64,000 nt of DNA from an uncultured Bacteroidota bacterium (GCA_903891085.1 CAITDJ010000149.1:1-64000); one strand, 5' to 3'. Positions 42,814 through 52,737 are shown, counted from the stretch's first letter. A program made the numbers and translations. Notes: generated by a model not told the origin, from the sequence alone.

Positions 42814-43842
42814 ATGGCAAAACCAAAACGAATTGGAATTCTTACTGCCGGTGGCGATTGTCCGGGCATCAATGCAGCTATTCGTGGCGTTGGCAAAACT
42901 GCTATCTCTCAATATGGGATGGAGGTTTTTGGCATCGCCTCCGGGTTTTCGGGGCTGATTAACAACGAATTTATCTCCCTTACAGAGTCGAATTTATCGG
43001 GTATTTTGACGCTTGGTGGTACCATACTGGGCACTTCACGTGAGAAACCTTTCAAGAAAAATAACGATCAGGGGAGCGATAAACCCGAATTGATCAAGAA
43101 GAATTACAAGGATATGAAACTCGATTGTGTGGTTTGCATTGGTGGCAACGGCACACAAAAAACCGCCAGTATGTTGTCGGATATCGGGTTGAATATTGTC
43201 GGGATTCCTAAAACTATCGACAACGATGTGTGGGGAACAGATTTTACTTTTGGCTTCGATTCGGCCGTGAATATTGCCACCGAAGCCATCGACCGGCTGC
43301 ACACGACCGCCAATTCGCACCAGCGCATCATGGTGATCGAAGTGATGGGACACGCTGCAGGATGGTTAACGCTTTATGCCGGAATGGCAGGCGGCGGTGA
43401 TGTTATCCTGATTCCCGAACTGAAACACGATTTGAAGGACATGAACCGATATCTAATGTCAAGATATAACAGAAAGAAATCCTATTCGATTGTAGTCATA
43501 GCTGAAGGCATTGAGTTTCCTAAAGAATTCCGCTCGGCAGCCGATTATATTGCTTACAGCATTGAGAGCGAGACAAAAATAGAAACCCGGAAAACCATTC
43601 TTGGTTATGTGCAGCGCGGCGGCAGCCCTTCGCCCATGGACAGGATTCTGGCCACCCGTTTCGGATCGAGTGCAGCGCGGCTCATCGCCAGCGATGACTA
43701 TGGCAAAATGGTTGCTATCAAAGACAGTCATACCATTAGTATCCCACTGAAAGAAGTCAGTGGCAAACTGAATCTCGTTCCGGCCAATTTAGGATTAATA
43801 GAGAAAGCAAGGGCACTGGATATTTTTATGGGGGGAAATTGA
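42814..43842 (+). CDS. pfkA: 6-Phosphofructokinase (PfkA family, Gly/Lys group)
   Basis: Phosphorylates fructose 6-phosphate in glycolysis. The 342-residue single domain shows TAGGDCPGINAAIRG at the N-terminus, GGNGT at 110-114, PKTIDND at 132-138 with the catalytic Asp136, SHQRIMVIEVMG, and AEGIEF. In this family a Gly at the second position after GG-x and a Gly in P-G-TIDND mark ATP enzymes, whereas Asp and Lys mark PPi enzymes. Here the pair is Gly113 plus Lys133, the combination reported for the mixed ATP/actinobacterial-type group, and the preceding residue is Asn instead of Asp. I would call it ATP-dependent with moderate certainty. A small membrane-protein gene follows. Confidence 0.93.
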   Translation: MAKPKRIGILTAGGDCPGINAAIRGVGKTAISQYGMEVFGIASGFSGLINNEFISLTESNLSGILTLGGTILGTSREKPFKKNNDQGSDKPELIKKNYKDMKLDCVVCIGGNGTQKTASMLSDIGLNIVGIPKTIDNDVWGTDFTFGFDSAVNIATEAIDRLHTTANSHQRIMVIEVMGHAAGWLTLYAGMAGGGDVILIPELKHDLKDMNRYLMSRYNRKKSYSIVVIAEGIEFPKEFRSAADYIAYSIESETKIETRKTILGYVQRGGSPSPMDRILATRFGSSAARLIASDDYGKMVAIKDSHTISIPLKEVSGKLNLVPANLGLIEKARALDIFMGGN

Positions 43843-43938
43843 AAGTGAGTGAAAGTTCGGAGTGAGCTACCTGCCTCGTACGCAGGACGAGGAGCTAAAG
43901 TTTAGAGCGTACAAAACTATTTTTAATAAAATATTAAG

Positions 43939-44355
43939 ATGTCAATCGTTTGGTTTGCAGGGTTGTTGTTGTCGGGAAGCATGCTGGTACTCGCTATTAT
44001 TTCGTGGGTTGTGTTGCTTCTCGGTAAATTTCGCACATGGTTCATCATGCCTGCAACGGATAAAGATGAACGGATAAAAGGCAAAAAATGGTTTATCATG
44101 CAGTCGTTTGCGCTGCTGGCCGGGAGTTTCATTATCATTGTCCGTACCTGGCAAAAAAGTGAGGCCCATTCGGACAATGTGAGCGAAAATATGATCTACC
44201 TGATTGCCGGGCTGTTACTTTTCAGGGCGGTTGGCGAGTTCAAGGTGATGGGCTTGTTTCGCACTGAAATGCATGACGATTTCACCCAAATTGATAAAAA
44301 ACTGCTCACGCCCCTTGCAATTATCATGTTTTTATTGTGCCTTCCACTGATTTAA
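43939..44355 (+). CDS. Small integral membrane protein, DUF3995-like
   Basis: A 138-residue protein with four hydrophobic helices (about 5-29, 52-70, 84-97 and 118-137). The C-terminal pattern LLLFRAVGEFKVMGLFR followed by a polar loop and LLTPLAIIMFL resembles the DUF3995 family as I remember it. No catalytic motif is present, and the function of this family is unknown. The gene is 96 bases downstream of pfkA and convergent with the permease gene (8-base gap). Confidence 0.65.
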   Translation: MSIVWFAGLLLSGSMLVLAIISWVVLLLGKFRTWFIMPATDKDERIKGKKWFIMQSFALLAGSFIIIVRTWQKSEAHSDNVSENMIYLIAGLLLFRAVGEFKVMGLFRTEMHDDFTQIDKKLLTPLAIIMFLLCLPLI

Positions 44356-44363
44356 CATCAAAA

Positions 44364-45812
44364 TCAGAGGGTCTGTCTGTTAATTCGTTTCCAGATAAAA
44401 AACACAGGCACACCCATCAACACAATTCCTAATCCCGGCCAGGTATAATTTGGTTTGTAATAAAGCAGGTCGAGCATAATCAAGGTGGCGACAATAATAT
44501 ACAACGCAGGTATTACAGGATAACCAAATGCCTTGTAGGGCCGCTCGGCATCGGGGCGTTTTTTGCGCAACACGAAAATACCGGCAATAGTCAGTACATA
44601 GAAAATGAGTACGGCAAAGATTACATAATCGAGCAATTCGCTATAGGTGCCTGATAAACAAAGCAATCCGGCCCAGATTCCCTGAAAAATCAAACCAGCT
44701 GCCGGCACGCCATTTTTATTGAGTGAACCGGCTTTTTGAAAGAATAATTTATCCTGTGCCATGGCGTAATAAACGCGTGCGCCTGATAAGATCAATCCAT
44801 TGTTACAGCCAAAAGTGGAGATCATGATAAAAATTGCCATGATAACGGCAGCACTTTCACCAAGGAAACTAACGATAGTGGCGGTTCCCAGCCTGTCGTT
44901 GGTTGCAAACTGAATACCTTTCTCAAAAACAGAAATGCCTTCAGGATTACCGCGTAAGGGTAAAACCTGAATATAAACCAGGTTAGCTAAAATAAACAAA
45001 ACGGTAACAATGCTTGTCCCCAGAAACAGGCTGAGCGGGATGTTGCGTTTGGGATTGATTACCTCACCGGCTGTAAAAGTGATGTTATTCCAGGCATCAG
45101 ACGAAAAAAGGGAACCAACCATGGCGGTGCCAATAGCGGCAATCAGCGCGAAACCGGCTAAGGATGTTGTTACCCCTTCAGTCATTTGTGACGCATCCCA
45201 AAAAATACTGCTGTTGATTTTTATTGCCTCCTCATTTCTGGCAATGAATAATCCAATCAGGATAAAACCAATGAGAACAATTGTCTTAGTTATGGTAAAA
45301 GAATTCTGCACCAATTTTCCCAATCGGATGCCGCGGGTATTAATCCAGGTTAGGAAGAAAACGGAAAATACGGCCAGAAGCTGCGTTGTATTGATTTTTA
45401 TGAAACCGGCATCAAACAACACATTTTGTTCGGAAAACCATGGAATCAGCACACTCGTGAATTTTGCAAAAGCCATGGCAACCGCGGCTATTGTCCCGGT
45501 TTGTATGACAAGAAAAAGTGTCCATCCATAAAGGAAACCCGAAAGCGGGTTATACGCCTCACGCAGATAAACATATTGGCCACCGGCTTTGGGCATCATG
45601 GCAGCCAGTTCGCCATAGCTGAGTGCGGCGAAAATTGTCAGAACGCCTGTGATGAGCCAGGCTATCATCAGCCAACCGGGTGATCCAAGCGCACGGGCCA
45701 TATCCGATCCTACAATAAATACCCCGGAGCCAATCATTGAACCAACCACGATTGCAGTTGAATCGAACAAAGTAAGACTTTTCTTGAATTCTGTTTTCGT
45801 TTCAGGTTTCAT
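44364..45812 (-). CDS. APC-superfamily amino acid permease
   Basis: A 482-residue inner-membrane transporter with about 12 transmembrane helices. The substrate-site loop GSMIGSGVFIVGSDMARALG in TM1 and the following PGWLMIAWLITGVLTIFAALSYGELAAMMP in TM2 are diagnostic of the LAT/CAT-type APC family. TM6 contains the broken helix near FALIAAIGTAMVGSLFSSDAWNN, a typical APC unwound segment. The substrate is unknown. LAT-like bacterial members exchange or import neutral amino acids. The gene starts at 45812, 122 bases from the end of the helicase gene on the same strand, so a joint transcript is possible but unproven. Confidence 0.9.
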   Translation of the reverse strand: MKPETKTEFKKSLTLFDSTAIVVGSMIGSGVFIVGSDMARALGSPGWLMIAWLITGVLTIFAALSYGELAAMMPKAGGQYVYLREAYNPLSGFLYGWTLFLVIQTGTIAAVAMAFAKFTSVLIPWFSEQNVLFDAGFIKINTTQLLAVFSVFFLTWINTRGIRLGKLVQNSFTITKTIVLIGFILIGLFIARNEEAIKINSSIFWDASQMTEGVTTSLAGFALIAAIGTAMVGSLFSSDAWNNITFTAGEVINPKRNIPLSLFLGTSIVTVLFILANLVYIQVLPLRGNPEGISVFEKGIQFATNDRLGTATIVSFLGESAAVIMAIFIMISTFGCNNGLILSGARVYYAMAQDKLFFQKAGSLNKNGVPAAGLIFQGIWAGLLCLSGTYSELLDYVIFAVLIFYVLTIAGIFVLRKKRPDAERPYKAFGYPVIPALYIIVATLIMLDLLYYKPNYTWPGLGIVLMGVPVFFIWKRINRQTL

Positions 45813-45934
45813 ACCTTATAGTTTTTGGATTGATAACCACGTAAAAAAAATGAAATTTACATTTTTTCATCTATGTTTTTCACGATTGTGCATCGTTCAA
45901 AAAAATATTCCCAAATTGCATATGAAATATCGAA

Positions 45935-48445
45935 TTAATTATACGATTCATCAATTTGTCCAAGGTATTCCAAATGACTCAACACCAATTTAATATCTCC
46001 GTATGAAACCTCATCTCCCAGCACATGTTTGGCACTGCCCAGGCTCAGATCGCGTGTTTCGGTGAAATATTCGGAAATCAACTCAATTTTGGCCTTCGTT
46101 AGCAAATCTTCCACCCATAGCTGGCCGGTTTTCACAAAAGCCGCCAGATGTCCGATAATGGTTGTAACAGCAAAGTTTCGCTCTGCGGCAATTTCTTCCA
46201 GGGTTTTTCCGGCTTTATACATATCGAAACTGACCTGTTTGGTATCTGCTTTTTGTAATTTTTGTTCAGTGGGTTGTTCATTGGCATCAATAGTCAAACC
46301 AAGGTTGTTACTGTTGTTGTAATCCGAAATCAGCTCAAGAATGACACCACCATAGGCCGCCAATTTCTTTTTTCCGATGCCTTTTATCTGCTTCAGTTCG
46401 ATCAGATTGACCGGCATTTCCTCGCCGATACCGTTTAAGGCTTTCCATGGCAGAATGAGGTCGGGACGGACATTTAATTCTTCGGCCAGGTTGTCGCGCC
46501 ACTTTTTTAATAGTCGGTACAAACCAGGATTTTTCTGATTACCAACGCTATCTTTAATTTCCTTTTTCTTCATCATAGGCATCTCAATAGCCGACTTGGC
46601 ACGGGTTTCAACAAAAGCCGAAACCGAAAAACCGTTTTTTGAAACCAGCAGACATTGCTGGCGGATGTAGAGTTCCGAAAGCAACCGGTCATGGGCGTCA
46701 TTTAAGGTTTTACGCACAGTGGTATTGTCGGTAACAAACTCAATTTGTGCAAGTTTTATGGTTTCAGCCATTTTTGGACTAAAATACTCAACCGCTTTAC
46801 CGATGCGCTCCTGCAAGGCTGTATTATGTTCAATATCCGTTTGTTGTGAAGTAAACTGAACCATCTGCCGGCGAAACTTTTCACCAATTTCAGCCACTTC
46901 CATCTTGTATTTTTGGATAAGTGTATCCATCAAAGTCTGGGCAGAGGCATCCATGGCTCCGATGTTTTCGCTCAATATCCTACTCAACGAATACATGCGT
47001 TTCAGTTGTGGTTCAAAGTCGAATAGTTCGTGTAGCAGCGATTGTTGGTAACCAATTTTTGCCTCTTCAAGTTGTTGCATATCGGGTGGATTTTCCTGAA
47101 TCTGGTGCACAAAATGATTCACACCGGCATCGTGTCGAATCGAACGCTTCATGATAGGTGAACTTAACACCATACCTTCGAGTGTTTTACACCGGCTGAG
47201 TGCTACATACACCTGTCCATGGGTGAATGATGCGTTGGCATCGATGATGGCTTTTTCGAAAGTGAGCCCCTGGCTTTTGTGGATGGTGATGGCCCAGGCG
47301 AGTTTCAGCGGATATTGCGTAAACGACCCGATAATAGTTTCATTGATCTCTTTGGTGACCTCGTTTAATGAATATTTGCAATTATTCCATTCCAAAGGCA
47401 TCACCTCAATTTCTTCATCATCGTCCTTGCATTGCACCTTAAGCAATTTATCAGAAATTTGAACTAAGGTACCGATTTTTCCATTGTAAAAAGCCTTTGC
47501 CGGATTCGGATCGTTTTTAACGAACATCACCTGCGCACCGGTTTTCAGCACGAGTTCATAGTCTGTTGGGTAGGCATATTCCGGAAAATCGCCGCTCACC
47601 GTGGCTTCAAACCGCTTTGGTTTCCCTTTCAGGGCTTCTAACTTTGCCTCATTAATTTTCTGACTCTGGATATTATGTGTTGTGAGCCTGATATAACCTT
47701 CATCATCCGCCGGATCAAAATCGGGTAAATATCGTTTGTTCAATTCAACAATGGCAGCATCATCCAGTTCATTTTCGCGTACCTTGTTGAGCATGGCGAT
47801 AAACTCCTTGTCCTGCTGCCTGAAAACTTCGGTGAGTTCAAGGCTGATATAATCCGTTTTTTTGAGTGCAAGGCTACTGAAGAAATACACGGAATCATAA
47901 TAAGGACGCAACATTTCCCACTCCTCTTCTTTGGCAACGGGCGCCAATTGCTGCACATCACCAATCATTAACAACTGCACCCCACCAAATGGTAACGAAC
48001 GATAGCGGTAACGCCGCAACACACTATCGATGGCATCGAGCAAATCGGCGCGCACCATACTGATCTCGTCAATCACCAGCAAATCGAGGCTCTTGATGAT
48101 GTTGATTTTCTCGCGGGTCATTTTCTGGTACCGCGAAGCTGCGGTTTTGTCATTGTTTGCCGACATTTGAAACCGGCCCGAACGGGCGATATCGGCTGCA
48201 AACTCTTCAGGAATCTGCGGGCCAAAGGGCAATTGAAAGAAAGAATGAATCGTTACACCGCCTGCATTGATAGCAGCAACTCCTGTTGGAGCAACAATGA
48301 CCATGCGTTTGGCAGTTTTTAGTCGCAACTGGTGCAAAAAAGTAGTTTTTCCTGTTCCTGCTTTACCGGTTAAAAACAGGTGTTTACCAGTGAAATTAAC
48401 AAAATCGAAGGCAAGTTTTAGCTGGTCCGTTGAAATGAAAGTCAT
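45935..48445 (-). CDS. Pif1/RecD2-like helicase with HRDC and C-terminal HTH domains
   Basis: An 836-residue SF1B DNA helicase. Motif I LTGKAGTGKTTFLHQ (26-40), Ia VVAPTGVAAINA, II LLVIDEISMVRADLLDAI (123-139), III FGGVQLLMIGDVQQLAPV, and the late motifs AITIHKSQGLTFEKAI and VYVALSRCKTLEGMVL identify the Pif1 group. After a coiled linker there is an HRDC domain (about 640-725, with LKQIKGIGKKKLAAYG) and a terminal HTH (VSFDMYKAGKTLEEIAAERN, a wHTH of the HTH_40 type). This combination is typical of Bacteroidota. It should unwind G-quadruplexes or stalled-fork structures (from studied Pif1 relatives). It is divergent from the YdeI-like gene. Confidence 0.9.
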   Translation of the reverse strand: MTFISTDQLKLAFDFVNFTGKHLFLTGKAGTGKTTFLHQLRLKTAKRMVIVAPTGVAAINAGGVTIHSFFQLPFGPQIPEEFAADIARSGRFQMSANNDKTAASRYQKMTREKINIIKSLDLLVIDEISMVRADLLDAIDSVLRRYRYRSLPFGGVQLLMIGDVQQLAPVAKEEEWEMLRPYYDSVYFFSSLALKKTDYISLELTEVFRQQDKEFIAMLNKVRENELDDAAIVELNKRYLPDFDPADDEGYIRLTTHNIQSQKINEAKLEALKGKPKRFEATVSGDFPEYAYPTDYELVLKTGAQVMFVKNDPNPAKAFYNGKIGTLVQISDKLLKVQCKDDDEEIEVMPLEWNNCKYSLNEVTKEINETIIGSFTQYPLKLAWAITIHKSQGLTFEKAIIDANASFTHGQVYVALSRCKTLEGMVLSSPIMKRSIRHDAGVNHFVHQIQENPPDMQQLEEAKIGYQQSLLHELFDFEPQLKRMYSLSRILSENIGAMDASAQTLMDTLIQKYKMEVAEIGEKFRRQMVQFTSQQTDIEHNTALQERIGKAVEYFSPKMAETIKLAQIEFVTDNTTVRKTLNDAHDRLLSELYIRQQCLLVSKNGFSVSAFVETRAKSAIEMPMMKKKEIKDSVGNQKNPGLYRLLKKWRDNLAEELNVRPDLILPWKALNGIGEEMPVNLIELKQIKGIGKKKLAAYGGVILELISDYNNSNNLGLTIDANEQPTEQKLQKADTKQVSFDMYKAGKTLEEIAAERNFAVTTIIGHLAAFVKTGQLWVEDLLTKAKIELISEYFTETRDLSLGSAKHVLGDEVSYGDIKLVLSHLEYLGQIDESYN

Positions 48446-48560
48446 TGCAGATTGTTTGATACTGTAACCGCACTAAAGTAAAGAAAATGTCAACACGATG
48501 CAAAGTTATTGTTTGTCGCAATATGAATGGCCTGATGTAAGTATATCAATTCAGGAAATC

Positions 48561-48568
48561 TAATTTTG
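48561..48568 (+). promoter_or_regulatory. -7 box upstream of the YdeI-like gene
   Basis: TAATTTTG followed by C matches TAnnTTTG, 93 bases before the start at 48662. No convincing -33 TTTG is visible. Confidence 0.4.
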
Positions 48569-48661
48569 CTATTTTTGAATAGTTGAAATGTCAAGTTTCA
48601 CTGCAAATCGATAAGGCTTTCATATTAATATGTCCGAATATCCAAAAAACCAATACATAAT

Positions 48662-49276
48662 ATGACCGAAAAAAATGTTGTAATAGATCAATACATAGCG
48701 GGGGCCGCACCCTTTGCCCGGGAAATACTTATTCATTTACGGGCCTTGGTACATCAGGCTTGTCCGCAAGTTGTTGAAAGCTGGAAATGGAGTTTCCCGC
48801 ATTTCGACTACAAGGGAGCTATTTTGTGTAGCATGGCCGCCTTCAAAAACCATTGTGCTTTTGGTTTCTGGCTGGGGAGCAACATGACTAACGGCTTTAA
48901 ACTGATGGATGTAAATGGAAAAACAGGAATGGGAAATTTCGGGAAGTTGAAATCATTGAATGATTTACCAGCAGATGAAATATTGATTCTGTATATCCGT
49001 GAAGCCATGCAACTGAACGAGCAGGGTGTAAAATTGATAAAAGCGAAACCTGCTTCACCGCTGCATATTGCTGTTCCTGAAGATCTTGCAAAAGCAATTG
49101 CACAGAATGCAAAGGTCAGAACTGTATTTGATTCATTCAGCCCGGGTAAAAAAAAGGAATATATCCTTTGGATAAGTGAATCAAAAACCGAAGCAACCCG
49201 ACAAAAACGGCTTGATCAGGCATTGGAATGGATTGCCGAAGGAAAATCGAGAAACTGGAAATATGAAAAGTGTTAG
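48662..49276 (+). CDS. YdeI/OmdA-like protein with DUF1801 domain
   Basis: A 204-residue cytosolic protein. The first 120 residues (IDQYIAGAAPFAREILIHLR, VHQACPQVVESWKWSFPHFDYKG, SMAAFKNHCAFGFW) are a DUF1801/YdhG fold, often annotated as iron chaperone-like. The tail LAKAIAQNAKVRTVFDSFSPGKKKEYILWISESKTEATRQKRLDQA is the OmdA/YdeI C-terminal helical motif with its SPGKKKEY signature. Homologues such as Bacillus YdeI affect peptide resistance or oxidative stress, but the biochemical role is unknown. It stands alone, divergent from the helicase gene, with its own promoter box. Confidence 0.8.
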   Translation: MTEKNVVIDQYIAGAAPFAREILIHLRALVHQACPQVVESWKWSFPHFDYKGAILCSMAAFKNHCAFGFWLGSNMTNGFKLMDVNGKTGMGNFGKLKSLNDLPADEILILYIREAMQLNEQGVKLIKAKPASPLHIAVPEDLAKAIAQNAKVRTVFDSFSPGKKKEYILWISESKTEATRQKRLDQALEWIAEGKSRNWKYEKC

Positions 49277-49326
49277 AAAGTGATTTTTTCTCTTTCTAAA
49301 AAACAGGCAAAATATCCATTACTCAT

Positions 49327-49710
49327 TCAGGATCGGCTATTATTGCTGTATTTTTTGATCGTAAACTGAACTATCTTGTTCAATCCCAGAAAAAAGCAGA
49401 CCACACCAAAAGCAACCATGAGTCCGCCCATGAAAAAAGCCATTTTTGCCTGAACAGATTGAGGTAACACCCTTGCCAATCGCTGTGCCAATGTATAACC
49501 CATCGAGCCGGAAGCACCTTCGGGCACTGTCATGGTAGCCCAAATAATCAATGTACCTAATCCCACAAAAACAACCATCATGCCCCAGGCAAGCAACAAA
49601 GCATCCTTATCAAACCTGACAGCCGCCGGTTTCTTATGTTTTATGGTTTTCTTTTTTGTCCTTTTGTCAGCATAATCCTGAACCGTTCCTGCTTTTTCAT
49701 TTATTTTCAT
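49327..49710 (-). CDS. Small two-helix membrane protein
   Basis: A 127-residue protein I do not recognise. It has a polar, Lys-rich N-terminus (RTKKKTIKHKKPAAVRFDKD) predicted to remain in the cytoplasm, a hydrophobic helix (about 38-60: LLLAWGMMVVFVGLGTLIIW), an outer loop (MTVPEGASGSMGYTLAQRL), and a second helix (about 92-110: MAFFMGGLMVAFGVVCFFLG) before a short basic tail. No catalytic motif is present. The convergent YdeI gene and the deacetylase upstream on the same strand (95 bases) give no clear clue. Confidence 0.6.
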   Translation of the reverse strand: MKINEKAGTVQDYADKRTKKKTIKHKKPAAVRFDKDALLLAWGMMVVFVGLGTLIIWATMTVPEGASGSMGYTLAQRLARVLPQSVQAKMAFFMGGLMVAFGVVCFFLGLNKIVQFTIKKYSNNSRS

Positions 49711-49805
49711 TGATTGACTTCTTATAAAATGATTGATGAATAATAGATTCCAGATTAAACAGAAGAAAATACCTTTACTATTCTGTTGTTTACAACAAAC
49801 AGCCG

Positions 49806-50699
49806 CTATTCACCGACTGATTTCAGGCCATTGTATCCGATCAACTGAATATTACTTTCTTTAATAATTTTTATGACGTCCTTATCTGTAAAAACATCCG
49901 TTACCCCCTGACGATCAAACGCAACACTTTCATATCCGATATGAAACATGGCCTGCAACTCAACATTATCAAATCCCGGATGATCGACAAATAAATAGGA
50001 TTTCCCGGACTCAAGTGTTTCAAGCATCCGGATAAATCCCGATTTTTTTTCGTCAAAAGTATTACTTGGTCCACCATACCCCAGCGAAATCACTTGAAAT
50101 TCATCAGGTTCAATATCTATATGGTAATATTTGGCGAGTTGTTTCGTGATATTTCTCACCTCCTCGCTCAGTTCTGTGCAACCCATATGCGCTGAAACAT
50201 GCGACAGTTGGGGAATATTTCGTTGGGCAAGTTCAATCTGCGCGCGAAATTCATTTTCAATATCATTCAATTTCCAATTTATTTCATCCAGCGATTGATT
50301 GGGATAATTTTCATTTGCTGAACGCATTGGAAAGAAATAGCCATTGCTGTCTACCAAACTACGACAGGGTGTTAATGGTCTCCATTTGATGTTTTCCCAT
50401 TCGCTGGTAAGTGTCAGATGCACCCCAACATCAAGACCGGGTTTTTGTTTCAGAAGTTTAACTGCTTCTGGAAACCAGGGTGCATTCACCATTACTTCAG
50501 CAGAGGTTACGATTCCTTCCTTAAACGCTTTAATAATCGCCTGATTTGCTGTATGACTGCTTCCCATATCATCACCACGGACGATTAATTTTGCAGGGAT
50601 GGTCTGAGCGCCTGCACGTATTGTCAATAACATTGATAAAACCATCAAGGCTGGTGATACTACGTTCATTATTCGGCGCGATAAATTGAATTCTCCCAT
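49806..50699 (-). CDS. Secreted ChbG/HpnK-family (YdjC-like) carbohydrate deacetylase
   Basis: A 297-residue exported hydrolase with a signal peptide (about 1-31, after MGEFNLSRRIMNVVSP; ATG codon 11 would also start it). The fold's metal-binding sites appear in order: KLIVRGDDMGSSHTAN (the DD pair), LDVGVHLTL (His), and LSHVSAHMGC (His). Relatives remove acetyl groups from chito-oligosaccharides (ChbG), or act on hopanoid or related glycolipids (HpnK). An exported version suggests a glycan substrate in the periplasm. It is divergent from the M14 peptidase gene (154 bases apart). Confidence 0.85.
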   Translation of the reverse strand: MGEFNLSRRIMNVVSPALMVLSMLLTIRAGAQTIPAKLIVRGDDMGSSHTANQAIIKAFKEGIVTSAEVMVNAPWFPEAVKLLKQKPGLDVGVHLTLTSEWENIKWRPLTPCRSLVDSNGYFFPMRSANENYPNQSLDEINWKLNDIENEFRAQIELAQRNIPQLSHVSAHMGCTELSEEVRNITKQLAKYYHIDIEPDEFQVISLGYGGPSNTFDEKKSGFIRMLETLESGKSYLFVDHPGFDNVELQAMFHIGYESVAFDRQGVTDVFTDKDVIKIIKESNIQLIGYNGLKSVGE

Positions 50700-50853
50700 G
50701 ACTTTTTATTCAAAAATAGTAAAAAGTGAAGGCAATCTCGAAATCATATATGAAAAATGCCGGATTCTGGAAAGCCTGAAATATGGAAATCGTTTACATT
50801 TGTTAACGAAAAAAATGTAAAATATACTTTATCTACCTGATAATTATTAATAT

Positions 50854-52617
50854 ATGAAATTATATCGAAGTCTGCTCCTGTCATTGATGACCTTTCTGTT
50901 TTTACAAAGCTATTGTCAAAGCAGTGATTGGTTAACATTTTACGAGAAATCGGGCGGTCTTGCCACCCCGGGTTATAACGAAACCATCGATTTTGTCAGG
51001 CGGCTCGATAGCCAATCAAATGAACTATATGTAGAAGTTTTTGGCAAAAGCCCGCAACAACGTGATTTGATTTATGCCGTTTACGACAGAGATGGCTTCA
51101 CCAACCCTGAAGAAATCAGAAAAAAGGGCCGTGTTATCCTGATGGTGGAAGCATGCATCCATGCAGGAGAATCGGAAGGAAAGGATGCAATGTTATTGTT
51201 ATTGAGAGATTTGATTATCAATAAAACCAACGAAACATTTTTCACCCACGTCAGTGTGGTATTTATTCCCATTTTTAACGTTGACGGTCATGAACGATTT
51301 GGCAAATTTGGCCGTATCAATCAGAATGGCCCGGTAGAGATGGGATGGCGCACCACGGCACAAAACCTGAACCTGAACCGTGATTTTCTGAAAGCCGATG
51401 CTCCTGAAATGAAATCGTGGTTACAGCTTTTCAATCGTTGGCAACCTGATTTTTTCATTGATACACATACCACTGATGGAGCTGATTATCAATACGTTTT
51501 GACATATGGCATCGAAACAGGTGAAAATATGGATGAAAACCTGAATCACTGGCAAACTGAAGTTTTTCTACCTTTTGTTAACAGGGAAATGGAACAAAAA
51601 AACATGCCTATCTTTCCGTATGTCTACTTCCGGAACTGGCATGATCCGCGTAGTGGTTTGCTGTCGGGTGTGGCAGGACCCATGTTTTCACAAGGATATA
51701 CTGGCACACGTAACCGTCCGGGACTGCTTATCGAAACCCATATGCTTAAACCTTACAATCAGCGTGTTGAGGCTACAAAAGAGATTATCCTTGCTTCGAT
51801 TCAACTCCTGAATCAGGAACACCAACAACTCTCAAATCTGATTGAGGAAGCGGATATTTACACTTCCTCAAAAGAGTTCAGAAAAAAACCTTTTGCAACC
51901 CGATATATGGTTGACATGAATGATAGCATTTTCGTCACCTTCAAAGGCTTTGATTATGAAGTAAAAAAAAGTGACTTAACCGGCGGTGAATGGTTTGTTT
52001 ACGACAATCAGAAACCTGTTGACATGGAACTTCCAATGTTTGATCATAATAAGCCCACTTTATTCGTAAACCTACCCGAAGCTTATGTTATTCCAGCAGA
52101 ATGGCATGACATCATCGAAAGGCTTCAATACCATGGTGTTCGTATGACAACACTCGCCGAATCAAAAACCCTGGGAGTTGAAACCTATGTTTTTACTTCC
52201 GTTGATTGGCAAAAAACATCATACGAAGGACGGTTTCGACTTACTAAAATGGAGTTTGAAACAAAAAAGACAAACACCTTATTCCCAAAAGGTAGTATGA
52301 TAGTGCCTATGAATCAACCACTTGCCAAAGTAATCGCACATCTTTTGGAGCCTCGGGGAAATGGTTCGTTGGTCGAATGGGGGTTTTTTAATCAGATTTT
52401 CGAGCAAAAAGAATACGCAGAATCCTATGTAATGGAACCAATGGCCCGCAAAATGCTCGATTCGATACCAGGTCTGAAGTCGGAATTCGAATTGAAAAAA
52501 CAGAATGATTCCGTTTTTGCCAAAGATGCATGGGAGCAACTAAATTGGTTCTATAGCAAAACCCCATGGTGGGATCAAAAGTATATGGTGTATCCCATTG
52601 GCAGAATTGTTGAATAA
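50854..52617 (+). CDS. Secreted M14-family zinc carboxypeptidase
   Basis: A 587-residue exported peptidase with a signal peptide (1-21, LFLQSYCQ). The M14 core is at residues 30-330: zinc ligands His103 and Glu106 in IHAGESEGKD and His205 in IDTHTTDG; the substrate-carboxylate arginine in NLNLNRDF (Arg176); and the catalytic Glu294 in LLIETHML. The C-terminal half (about 340-587) is a beta-rich domain of unknown role, also seen in longer Bacteroidota M14 members. It should cleave C-terminal residues from peptides or peptidoglycan-related peptides in the periplasm. It is in divergent orientation to the deacetylase. Confidence 0.9.
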   Translation: MKLYRSLLLSLMTFLFLQSYCQSSDWLTFYEKSGGLATPGYNETIDFVRRLDSQSNELYVEVFGKSPQQRDLIYAVYDRDGFTNPEEIRKKGRVILMVEACIHAGESEGKDAMLLLLRDLIINKTNETFFTHVSVVFIPIFNVDGHERFGKFGRINQNGPVEMGWRTTAQNLNLNRDFLKADAPEMKSWLQLFNRWQPDFFIDTHTTDGADYQYVLTYGIETGENMDENLNHWQTEVFLPFVNREMEQKNMPIFPYVYFRNWHDPRSGLLSGVAGPMFSQGYTGTRNRPGLLIETHMLKPYNQRVEATKEIILASIQLLNQEHQQLSNLIEEADIYTSSKEFRKKPFATRYMVDMNDSIFVTFKGFDYEVKKSDLTGGEWFVYDNQKPVDMELPMFDHNKPTLFVNLPEAYVIPAEWHDIIERLQYHGVRMTTLAESKTLGVETYVFTSVDWQKTSYEGRFRLTKMEFETKKTNTLFPKGSMIVPMNQPLAKVIAHLLEPRGNGSLVEWGFFNQIFEQKEYAESYVMEPMARKMLDSIPGLKSEFELKKQNDSVFAKDAWEQLNWFYSKTPWWDQKYMVYPIGRIVE

Positions 52618-52737
52618 GCAGTGGATGACATACAAAACGGATAATGAACAATGATTGAAATCTGTTGAAATTCAAACAAATTATAAATAATCCTCATGGC
52701 TTACACCAAAGATTATGCGTTTGCAATCATTAATCGG

